DNA of 5,022 nucleotides from Candidatus Nanosynbacter colneyensis (GTDB lineage: Bacteria > Patescibacteriota > Saccharimonadia > Saccharimonadales > Saccharimonadaceae), in NCBI GenBank assembly GCA_024330325.1, contig JANDWE010000132.1:1-5022 (forward strand), given 5' to 3'. Positions 1-5,015 of this stretch are shown here, one piece after another. Positions within the stretch are counted from its first letter, which is position 1; each line of letters begins with the position of its first letter. The notes under the pieces were generated by a model. That model saw only the letters and a program-made list of their open reading frames with translations. It was not told the origin of the DNA and ran no database searches. Both the position numbers and the translations under genes were made by a program.

Positions 1-1100
1 ACCCGATGGAGTTGATGAATAAGACTTCGGCCGACAGCTTCCGATTCTTGATGCTTTCAAGCCCGCTGACAAACGGCGAAAACTTTGCCTTAGCAGATAA
101 AGACGTGATGGATGTAGCGCGTAAGCTTGGTATGATCTGGAATATGTACGACTTCTTCACGATGTACGCTGAAGTTGATGGCTGGGAGTTTAATGGCGAT
201 TTGTCAGATCCGCTTCATGATTTAACAAATCCGTTGGATATTTGGATTGTGTCGAGGTTGCATCAATTAATAACAGAGGTCGAGCGAGGTCTTGATAATT
301 ATAATCTACAGGACGCAACCAAGCCTATTTTGCCGTTCTTAGACGACGCAAGTAACTGGTACGTCCGACGTAGCCGCCGTCGTTTCTGGAAATCTGAAGA
401 TGACGGTGATAAAAATGACGCTTACCGCACGCTCCATTATGTTTTGGTGCGACTCAGTTATATGCTAGCGCCGTTTACGCCATTCTTAGCGGAAGAATTG
501 TACCATAATTTGACGGGCGATAACGAGTCGATTCATCTTAAAGATTGGTTGCCGGCTGGTGAAATAGATAATTCAATGCTTCGCGACATGAATGCACTGC
601 GTACTGCGGTGAATGATGGCTTGTCGAAGCGCGCATCGGAGGGAATTAAGGTGCGTCAGCCGTTGGCGTCTGTGAAGCTTATCAATACTATTTCTCAGGA
701 TACACCAGCGGAAGTTGCGCAGTTCTTGATTGATATTGCTAAAGATGAATTGAACGTGAAATCGGTTGAAATTGTTACAGATTCAGAGTTTGAGTCGGCG
801 CAACCGAGTGTTGTTTATGACTTAACAATCACTCCTGAACTAAAGCGCGAAGGTTTGATGCGTGAAATCGTTCGCCACGTCCAAAGCGCGCGCAAGCAGG
901 CTGGTCTGCAGATAGATGATCGAATTATATTGAGTATTTCTAGTGACGATTCTGAAATATCTCAAGCTGTTGGCGCTTTCGCTGACGTCATTAAATCTGA
1001 GACTCTTGCTGTGGAGCTGAATTCTGCGGCTGATGAATCGGAAAAATATGACGCCAAAATCGAGGGTAAATTGGTAGAAATTTCCCTGAAAAAGGCGTAA
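1..1100 (+). CDS. ileS: Isoleucyl-tRNA synthetase, C-terminal part (5' end outside window)
   Basis: This is the 3' part of a class Ia aminoacyl-tRNA synthetase that charges tRNA-Ile in the cytoplasm. The frame is open at the left edge (final two bases of a codon, then Pro-Met-Glu-Leu-Met), so the ATG at position 6 is internal and not the start. The visible protein begins just after the expected KMSKS loop: the stretch ADSFRFLMLSSPL matches the end of the catalytic domain. The helical anticodon-binding domain follows (WNMYDFF, then DIWIVSRLHQL, then the FAPFTPF-type segment LAPFTPFLAEELY, then GIKVRQPLASV). The last third carries the LKREGLMREIVRHVQ and RKQAGLQIDDRI motifs. The 365 visible residues contain no cysteine, so the C-terminal zinc ribbon of E. 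coli-type IleS is absent. This fits the eukaryote-like IleS2 form, which in other bacteria is linked to mupirocin tolerance; that trait is only an inference here. A hairpin terminator follows the stop. Confidence 0.95.
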   Translation, partial: PMELMNKTSADSFRFLMLSSPLTNGENFALADKDVMDVARKLGMIWNMYDFFTMYAEVDGWEFNGDLSDPLHDLTNPLDIWIVSRLHQLITEVERGLDNYNLQDATKPILPFLDDASNWYVRRSRRRFWKSEDDGDKNDAYRTLHYVLVRLSYMLAPFTPFLAEELYHNLTGDNESIHLKDWLPAGEIDNSMLRDMNALRTAVNDGLSKRASEGIKVRQPLASVKLINTISQDTPAEVAQFLIDIAKDELNVKSVEIVTDSEFESAQPSVVYDLTITPELKREGLMREIVRHVQSARKQAGLQIDDRIILSISSDDSEISQAVGAFADVIKSETLAVELNSAADESEKYDAKIEGKLVEISLKKA

Positions 1101-1120
1101 AGGGCAGTAAGTGAAGTGAG

Positions 1121-1158
1121 AATATCCTCCTCTTAGCAGGGAGGATGTTCTATTGACT
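1121..1158 (+). terminator. Probable intrinsic terminator of ileS
   Basis: The arms 1121-1130 and 1140-1149 pair over 10 bp (one T-G wobble), with CCTCC facing GGAGG at the apex and a 9-base loop. The 3' side is only moderately T-rich (GTTCTATTGACTTTT), so termination may be less efficient than at the rplU terminator. It lies 20 bases after the ileS stop. The trailing T-rich segment overlaps the -35 box of the next promoter. Confidence 0.65.
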
Positions 1159-1181
1159 TTTAATCGTACTTATGCTAATAT
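1153..1181 (+). promoter_or_regulatory. Sigma70-type promoter with extended -10, upstream of the 62-codon ORF
   Basis: The -35 box TTGACT is at 1153-1158. A 17-bp spacer ends in TGC (1173-1175), forming an extended -10, and the -10 box TAATAT is at 1176-1181. Transcription would begin near 1188, giving a leader of about 25 bases before the ATG at 1213. The match to consensus and the spacing are both close. It may also feed galU, since no terminator is seen between the ORF and galU. Confidence 0.75.
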
Positions 1182-1212
1182 ATCATTGTTAATTGATAAA
1201 AATAAAAAAGTT

Positions 1213-1401
1213 ATGCAAAATTTATTCAACAAATTATTTGGTAGTAAAGTAGGGTTTTCGCCAATTGACCCGCTAGCAGACGGACTTGCTGAAGAAATTA
1301 TTAAAGAGCAGCGGGAGTCGCAGGCAATTCGGCTGGACGTTGACGAAATAGAAGATATTCGCAAGTTTTGGTCTCGTGCGGATGGTAACTTTGACGATTG
1401 A
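1213..1401 (+). CDS. Hypothetical small acidic protein, 62 aa
   Basis: I do not recognise this protein. The ATG at 1213 is preferred because the upstream in-frame TTG at 1153 is the -35 box of the promoter and would lie outside the transcript. The product has a short N-terminal part with basic and aromatic residues (MQNLFNKLFGSK). A mostly acidic, probably helical remainder follows (LADGLAEEIIKEQRE, then DVDEIEDIRKFW) and ends in Asp-Asp. There is no signal peptide, membrane segment or cysteine. No clear Shine-Dalgarno precedes the start, only an A-rich stretch. It ends 46 bases before galU, and its 3' end overlaps the upstream side of the likely galU promoter. Support for a real gene is the well-formed promoter directly upstream and the clean 62-codon frame. 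A non-coding leader or small RNA for galU remains possible. Confidence 0.6.
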   Translation: MQNLFNKLFGSKVGFSPIDPLADGLAEEIIKEQRESQAIRLDVDEIEDIRKFWSRADGNFDD

Positions 1402-1406
1402 TGATG

Positions 1407-1412
1407 TATAAT
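1407..1412 (+). promoter_or_regulatory. Possible galU promoter: consensus -10 box
   Basis: A perfect TATAAT lies six bases after the stop of the small ORF. At 16-18 bp upstream there is only a weak -35 (around GGTAAC/GTAACT). The good-looking TTGACG at 1391-1396 is only 10 bp away, too close to act as its -35. A start near 1419 would give a leader of about 29 bases containing the galU Shine-Dalgarno. It may supplement read-through from the promoter at 1153. Confidence 0.45.
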
Positions 1413-1437
1413 TACTCTCACAAAGAGCTGAAAATGT

Positions 1438-1443
1438 AGGAGG
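1438..1443 (+). promoter_or_regulatory. Ribosome binding site of galU
   Basis: AGGAGG, fully complementary to the anti-Shine-Dalgarno end of 16S rRNA, sits four bases before the ATG at 1448. It fixes the galU start and is the strongest ribosome binding site in the window. Confidence 0.85.
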
Positions 1444-1447
1444 TTCT

Positions 1448-2275
1448 ATGATTACTAAAGCTATTATTCCGGTTGCGGGCTGGGGCACGCGAATGTTGCC
1501 GATTACCAAATCTATCGAAAAGTGTATGTTGCCGGTCGGTACTCGCCCAGTGATTGATTATATTGTGCAAGACGTCGTGCGAGCGGGCGTGAAGGATATT
1601 TACTTCGTAGTTGGCGAGCAGAGTACACAGGTGCAGAGCTATTATCGATCGAATATTCAATTGAACGATTATTTACGTCGAGCGGGCAAGCAGGATAAGC
1701 TTCCTCTGGTGGCGCCACTTCGCGGCGTCCGAATACATTTTTTAACTCAGCCGGGAACTGGTGGTTACGGCACAAGCATTCCAGTCGGTTTGGCGAGCGA
1801 ATTTATTGAACAGGGCGAGTCGGCCTTTGTTATTATGGGTGATCAATTCTTTTGGCGTGACGACGGCGGCTCAAATGCGGCTGATTTGGCGGAGCTGGTG
1901 GAATCGCGCGGATTGTCGGCTGGGCTATTAGGAAATCCTGTCGAAGAGGAATTTATTCCACAAACAGGGATTATTGAAACTGACGATCAGGGCAATTTTG
2001 TGCGAATAATTGAAAAGCCAAAATTGGAAGAAGCTCCAAGCAACCTCAGTAATTCAAGCTTTTACGTCCTGAACAAAGAGATTTTTGAGTTGGCGCGAAC
2101 TTTGCCGGCGAACCCTAAGAGAGGCGAGTTTGAACTAACTGACGCGATTAATGCGTACATCGATGGTGGTGGCGTGATTGTCGTTGGTGAGGCTAAGGGC
2201 GAATATATGGAATGCGGCTCGCCGAGCGGCTGGTTGAAGGCGAATAATGCTATGGCGAAAAATGCTGCTTGCTAA
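1448..2275 (+). CDS. galU: UTP-glucose-1-phosphate uridylyltransferase (GalU family)
   Basis: This cytoplasmic nucleotidyltransferase should make UDP-glucose from UTP and glucose-1-phosphate, a donor for cell-surface glycans. The N-terminal signature AGWGTRMLPITKSIEKCMLP (residues 10-29) is the nucleotide-binding loop, with the conserved Lys25. GDQ at 131-133 carries the presumed metal-binding Asp132. GIIE (174-177) and IIEKP (187-191) match the sugar-binding strand and lysine. GEFELTDAI (226-234) carries the second metal-site Asp232, and CGSPSGWLKAN (256-266) is the C-terminal GalU signature. At 275 residues it is slightly shorter than typical GalU (about 290-300). It departs from the usual sequence in several places: GWG for GLG, KCMLP for KEMLP, PGTGGYGTSI where EPLGLGHAV is usual, and GDQ for GDD. 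The family assignment is firm. The exact sugar-1-phosphate is less so, and a related pyrophosphorylase role is possible. The start is set by AGGAGG at 1438. Confidence 0.88.
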   Translation: MITKAIIPVAGWGTRMLPITKSIEKCMLPVGTRPVIDYIVQDVVRAGVKDIYFVVGEQSTQVQSYYRSNIQLNDYLRRAGKQDKLPLVAPLRGVRIHFLTQPGTGGYGTSIPVGLASEFIEQGESAFVIMGDQFFWRDDGGSNAADLAELVESRGLSAGLLGNPVEEEFIPQTGIIETDDQGNFVRIIEKPKLEEAPSNLSNSSFYVLNKEIFELARTLPANPKRGEFELTDAINAYIDGGGVIVVGEAKGEYMECGSPSGWLKANNAMAKNAAC

Positions 2276-2276
2276 C

Positions 2277-2305
2277 TTGACTATATCGATTTTTTGTGCT
2301 ATTGT
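2277..2305 (+). promoter_or_regulatory. Extended -10 promoter for the ORF at 2317
   Basis: The -35 box TTGACT is at 2277-2282, only two bases after the galU stop codon. The 17-bp spacer ends in TGC (2297-2299) and the -10 box TATTGT is at 2300-2305. Transcription would start near 2312, leaving about five bases before the ATG at 2317, so the transcript may be nearly leaderless. A second -10-like hexamer, TATAGT at 2305-2310, would put the start at the ATG itself but has no -35 at normal distance. No terminator separates galU from this promoter. Confidence 0.65.
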
Positions 2306-2316
2306 ATAGTTCGTAC

Positions 2317-2700
2317 ATGGAAAAACATCCAAAACAAACAACTATGAACGGAGTCGAAATTAAGAATCCTGGCGAAGTGTTGTCTGCGGAGGGTCTTAAG
2401 AATCTTGTAGCTGAGGCTGGTATTGATGGCTCTACGCCAAAGGAGAGGGAGGACCAATTTAAGAATGTTAGCCTTGAGGATTTTGCTGGGCTTATCGATA
2501 ATATTAATAGGGGAGTTCAGGGATCTGCTGATTCATTGATTTTAGAAGATGGCGTTATGAAAATAGGCGACAAGGAAACTATACCTGTTGAGTATCGCTA
2601 CGAGGTGATGAGCGAATTGATGAGATTGATAAAAGAATCTCCTGATGATGTTAATCCGGAGCGGCTTGGTGATGTGGCTGCACTTGGTATTACGGTATAG
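2317..2700 (+). CDS. Unrecognised 127-aa protein, probably the 5' part of a frameshifted gene
   Basis: I do not recognise this product. The ATG at 2317 is preferred over the GTG at 2296, which lies inside the promoter and upstream of the predicted transcript start. The protein is soluble and acidic, with no signal peptide, membrane segment or cysteine. Its N-terminus is polar (MEKHPKQTTMNGVEI). It contains two helix-rich stretches (LSAEGLKNLVAEAG and YRYEVMSELMRLIKESPDDV) around a short strand-like centre (SLILEDGVMKIGDKETI). No Shine-Dalgarno precedes either ATG (2317 or 2344), which fits leaderless initiation. The frame stops abruptly at TAG 2698-2700, while the -1 frame continues for over 60 codons, so the stop is probably a disruption. 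The C-terminal helix with NPERLGDVAALGITV resembles the helix before the HPFxxGNGR motif of Fic-like proteins. That motif is absent, so the resemblance is only a weak guess. Confidence 0.6.
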   Translation: MEKHPKQTTMNGVEIKNPGEVLSAEGLKNLVAEAGIDGSTPKEREDQFKNVSLEDFAGLIDNINRGVQGSADSLILEDGVMKIGDKETIPVEYRYEVMSELMRLIKESPDDVNPERLGDVAALGITV

Positions 2701-2894
2701 TTTCTGAATCTCGAGATATCGCAAGGGAGCGTGGCGGCTTTATAATTAATGGCTATATTCCATATCTGCCCGAAGGTAAATCTCAGTCAAATCCAGAAGA
2801 TGTCATTGCGTATTTAGGAAGTCTGCTGTCGTCTGAACATAAAGACGATAGGTTGTATACTGGACCTTTTGGTCAGGCACCACTTTATAAGTAA
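2701..2894 (+). pseudogene. Out-of-frame 3' remnant of the gene beginning at 2317
   Basis: The -1 frame relative to the ORF at 2317 is open from 2673 to the TAA at 2892-2894. From 2706 it encodes 62 protein-like residues: ESRDIARERGGFIINGYIPY, then LPEGKSQSNPEDVIAYLGSL, then LSSEHKDDRLYTGPFGQAPLYK. There is no ATG or GTG in this frame, and the only TTG is near its end, so it cannot be an independent gene with a normal start. It shows no promoter or Shine-Dalgarno of its own. It begins where the upstream ORF stops and ends just before the rplU promoter. The simplest reading is one ancestral gene of about 190 codons broken by a frameshift or small deletion near 2673-2700. No classic X-XXY-YYZ slippery heptamer is present, which argues against programmed frameshifting. 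A sequencing error is also possible. Confidence 0.6.
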
Positions 2895-2911
2895 TTGCTA
2901 CTGATGTGTAC

Positions 2912-2940
2912 TTGATTTTATCGCTAGTTTTTGATAGAAT
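2912..2940 (+). promoter_or_regulatory. rplU promoter with extended -10
   Basis: The -35 box TTGATT is at 2912-2917. The 17-bp spacer ends in TGA (2932-2934), and the -10 box TAGAAT is at 2935-2940. Transcription would start near 2947, giving a leader of about 28 bases that holds the ribosome binding site. No hairpin-type ribosomal protein autoregulatory leader is visible in so short a leader. Confidence 0.7.
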
Positions 2941-2964
2941 TATTAGAGTTAATTCATAATAATT

Positions 2965-2969
2965 AAGGA
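2965..2969 (+). promoter_or_regulatory. Ribosome binding site of rplU
   Basis: AAGGA lies five bases before the ATG at 2975 and supports that start, which also matches the usual N-terminus of L21. Confidence 0.75.
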
Positions 2970-2974
2970 ACGAA

Positions 2975-3280
2975 ATGAAAGCAGTCGTAAAAATCTCTGG
3001 CAAACAATATCTTGTCAGCGAAAAAGAGTCCCTCTTGGTGGATCTCCTCCCTGAAGGCACAAAAGAACTCACTCTCGACGCACTTTTAGTGATTGATGGT
3101 GATAAAATCAAGGTTGGTACGCCAACTGTAAAAGGTTCTAGCGTTAAGGCTAAGGTCGTAGAAGCGGAAGTGAAGGGTGACAAGCTTCGCGTTATCCGCT
3201 ACAAGAGTAAGAAGCGTGTACATAAAGAAACTGGTCATCGCCAGAAGTACACGAAGATTGAAATTACGTCAATCAAATAA
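2975..3280 (+). CDS. rplU: 50S ribosomal protein L21
   Basis: L21 is a structural protein of the large ribosomal subunit that binds 23S rRNA near L20. The 101-residue length is typical of the family. The N-terminus MKAVVKISGKQYLVSE matches the family's opening beta strands (usually AVIxxGGKQYxV). The C-terminal part carries the L21 signature, with KSKKRVHKETGHRQKYTKIEI at about residues 77-97, including the conserved GHRQ-Y-T core. The protein is strongly basic toward its C-terminus, as expected for rRNA binding. The gene has its own promoter and terminator and forms a single-gene unit. In most bacteria rplU is followed by rpmA (L27), often with a small protease gene between. Here parA follows instead, so L27 must be encoded elsewhere. 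Confidence 0.97.
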   Translation: MKAVVKISGKQYLVSEKESLLVDLLPEGTKELTLDALLVIDGDKIKVGTPTVKGSSVKAKVVEAEVKGDKLRVIRYKSKKRVHKETGHRQKYTKIEITSIK

Positions 3281-3289
3281 TCTGAAGAG

Positions 3290-3316
3290 CCGCTTTCGTA
3301 AAGGAAGCGGTTTTTT
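3290..3316 (+). terminator. Intrinsic terminator of rplU
   Basis: The arms CCGCTTTC (3290-3297) and GGAAGCGG (3303-3310) form an 8-bp stem with one T-G wobble and a 5-base GTAAA loop, followed by six T residues (3311-3316). It starts ten bases after the rplU stop and isolates rplU from parA. Confidence 0.92.
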
Positions 3317-3322
3317 GATGTC

Positions 3323-3351
3323 TGTTATTTATGTTCTGCTCATGCTATAAT
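3323..3351 (+). promoter_or_regulatory. parAB promoter with consensus extended -10
   Basis: A perfect TATAAT at 3346-3351 is preceded by TGC at 3343-3345, forming a strong extended -10. At 17 bp upstream lies a weak -35, TGTTAT (3323-3328). Transcription would start near 3358, 18 bases before parA. No inverted-repeat operator or parS-like palindrome overlaps it. Confidence 0.75.
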
Positions 3352-3364
3352 TAAGGCAGGTAAA

Positions 3365-3371
3365 AAGGGGA
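3365..3371 (+). promoter_or_regulatory. Ribosome binding site of parA
   Basis: AAGGGGA ends four bases before the ATG at 3376. It is a G-rich but recognisable Shine-Dalgarno that supports this start. Confidence 0.65.
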
Positions 3372-3375
3372 ACGA

Positions 3376-4140
3376 ATGACAAAAATCATTGCGGTGACAA
3401 ATCAAAAAGGTGGCGTCGGCAAAACAACGACGTCAATTAACGTAGCATATTTTTTGGCAAAAGCTGGCAAGAAAACATTGTTGGTGGATTTTGATCCACA
3501 AGGCAATGCCACTAGTGGACTTGGAATAGATAAACAGAATTTGGGCGCAACAATATCAGAGGTGATTATGCGACAAATTGACCTGGCGAATATTATATTG
3601 CCAACGGAATATAAAAATTTATCAATCGCTCCAGCTACACCTCATTTGGCGAATACGGAAGTGGAGTTGGCGCAGGCGCAGGGAAGGTTTGTTCGCTTGC
3701 GAGAGGCTTTGCAGAAGGCGACGGATTACGACTATATTATTATTGACAGTCCGCCGAGCTTGAGCTTGTTGACGGTCAACGGTATGATTGCCGCTAATTA
3801 TGTATTGCTCCCAGTTCAGGCGGAATTTTACGCTCTGGAAGGGTTGGGACAACTTTTGGAAAGTATGAAATTGATAAAGAAGGGGCTTAATCCACCTCTG
3901 GAATTATTGGGCGTTTTACTGACGATGATGGACTCCAGGACTACATTATCTGGGCAAGTTCATGCTGAGGTTAAAAAGTATTTCCCAGATAAGATTTTCA
4001 AGAATAGCATTCCGCGAAATATTCGCTTGGCTGAAGCCCCTAGTCATGGCGCGCCAGTTGGTGCGTATGATCGTTTTTCAAAAGGTTCTCGGGCTTATAA
4101 GGCGCTAACGAAAGAAATTATAGAGAGGGTGGAGCGATGA
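3376..4140 (+). CDS. parA: Chromosome partitioning ATPase ParA (Soj-like)
   Basis: ParA is a deviant Walker-type ATPase that binds the nucleoid non-specifically as an ATP dimer and drives movement of ParB-parS complexes during chromosome segregation. The deviant Walker A KGGVGKTT is at residues 11-18, with signature Lys11 and P-loop Lys16. LLVDFDPQGN (35-44) supplies the switch I-type aspartates, and YIIIDSPPS (120-128) is Walker B with Asp124. The conserved arginine stretch MMDSRTTLS and the C-terminal signature IPRNIRLAEAPSHGAPVGAYD are both present. At 254 residues it starts directly at the ATPase domain, so it lacks the N-terminal DNA-binding domain of plasmid type Ia ParA and should not autoregulate that way. 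Its TGA stop overlaps the parB ATG by four bases, indicating coupled translation. All key residues are intact. Confidence 0.96.
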   Translation: MTKIIAVTNQKGGVGKTTTSINVAYFLAKAGKKTLLVDFDPQGNATSGLGIDKQNLGATISEVIMRQIDLANIILPTEYKNLSIAPATPHLANTEVELAQAQGRFVRLREALQKATDYDYIIIDSPPSLSLLTVNGMIAANYVLLPVQAEFYALEGLGQLLESMKLIKKGLNPPLELLGVLLTMMDSRTTLSGQVHAEVKKYFPDKIFKNSIPRNIRLAEAPSHGAPVGAYDRFSKGSRAYKALTKEIIERVER

Positions 4141-5015
4141 AAAAAGGTTTAGGCAGGGGTTTTGGGTCATTGATTCCAACCAATTTGATTGATGAAACGT
4201 TTGATCCAACCGCACAACAGGATGTGAAAGTTTCTCATTTGAGAGATATTGCCATTGATCAAGTTGTCCCGGATCCAGATCAGCCGCGTCGCTTTTTTGA
4301 TGAAAATGCTTTGAATGAATTGACGGAATCAGTGCGCGAGCATGGTGTGGTTCAGCCGATTGTTGTGACGCCAAAAGGCGATAAATATCTGATAGTGGCG
4401 GGCGAGCGACGTTGGCGTGCGGCGAATAGGGCGAATTTAACAGAGGTGCCGTGTATTGTCAGGAGTATGAGTGACCAAAATCGCTTGGAGATTTCTTTGA
4501 TTGAAAACTTGCAACGACATGATTTGAATGCGCTTGAAACTGCGACTGCTTATCAAAAATTGCGCGACCAATTCAATATGACGCTGGAGGAAATTGGCAA
4601 GCGTTTGGGTGGCAAATCTATCAGCGCTGTTAGTAATACTCTGAGGTTATTGAAGTTACCGAAGTCTGTGCAGCAGGCGTTGTTTGAGGGGCGATTAAAT
4701 GAAGGGCAGGCAAGGCCTCTAATCGGTTTGCCTGATGACGCTGCGGAAGATATTATGGAGCGAGCTATTCGCGAAGAGTGGTCAGCGCGACGGATTGAGC
4801 AGGTTGTTACTTTGTGGAAGCAAGCGAAGGCTAGTCCAATCGAGAACAAACGCCGCCCAGCAGATATGCCTCACGCAGATGCTGTTGAAAGTCTTTCAAA
4901 GCGATTCGGCACAGGTGTGAAAATTCGTACAAACGGCCGTGGAGCTGGTCAGATTAGTATCAGGTTTAAGGATAATCTTGAATTTGAACGAATAAGAGAA
5001 TTACTCGAAAAATAA
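4137..5015 (+). CDS. parB: Chromosome partitioning protein ParB (Spo0J-like CTPase clamp)
   Basis: ParB loads at parS sites, binds CTP, closes into a sliding clamp and stimulates ParA. The N-terminus MKKGLGRGFGSLIP is the ParA-interacting, arginine/lysine-containing peptide found at the start of most chromosomal ParB proteins. The CTP-binding domain spans about residues 36-128, with DPDQPRRFFD (46-55), GVVQPIVV (70-77), the CTP motif GERRWRA (89-95) and ENLQRHDLNALE (123-134). The parS-reading helix-turn-helix covers about 149-170 (LEEIGKRLGGKSISAVSNTLRL), followed by the LKLP and GQARPLIGL segments. A short linker leads to the C-terminal dimerisation domain from about residue 245 (VKIRTN, ISIRF, EFERIRELL). 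At 292 residues it is full length. Translation is coupled to parA through the ATGA overlap, with GAGG at 4125-4128 as a likely ribosome binding site. Confidence 0.97.
   Translation: MKKGLGRGFGSLIPTNLIDETFDPTAQQDVKVSHLRDIAIDQVVPDPDQPRRFFDENALNELTESVREHGVVQPIVVTPKGDKYLIVAGERRWRAANRANLTEVPCIVRSMSDQNRLEISLIENLQRHDLNALETATAYQKLRDQFNMTLEEIGKRLGGKSISAVSNTLRLLKLPKSVQQALFEGRLNEGQARPLIGLPDDAAEDIMERAIREEWSARRIEQVVTLWKQAKASPIENKRRPADMPHADAVESLSKRFGTGVKIRTNGRGAGQISIRFKDNLEFERIRELLEK

Noticed and set aside
1153..1212. In-frame TTG at 1153 as start of the small ORF
   Set aside because: The TTG is the -35 hexamer of a well-formed promoter, and the 20 extra codons would lie mostly upstream of the predicted transcript start. 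The ATG at 1213 is preferred.
1391..1412. TTGACG with TATAAT as a paired galU promoter
   Set aside because: The spacer is only 10 bp, too short for the two boxes to be used together. Only the -10 was kept.
2296..2316. GTG at 2296 as start of the ORF before rplU
   Set aside because: It lies within the extended -10 element (TG at 2297-2298), upstream of the predicted start of transcription near 2312.
2673..2720. Programmed -1 frameshift joining 2317-2700 to the downstream frame
   Set aside because: No slippery heptamer of the X-XXY-YYZ type and no strong downstream hairpin was seen in the overlap. Mutation is the simpler explanation.
2931..2960. Second rplU promoter (TTGATA with CATAAT)
   Set aside because: The 18-bp pair would start transcription near 2967, inside the ribosome binding site, leaving no usable leader.
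2803..3183. Antisense open frame of about 126 codons across the rplU region
   Set aside because: It runs opposite to a certain ribosomal protein gene, crosses its promoter, has no promoter or ribosome binding site seen, and its translation is low-complexity and Ser/Thr-rich.
4553..4849. Antisense open frame within parB
   Set aside because: It is a shadow of the ParB helix-turn-helix region, with no start signals and no recognisable protein features.
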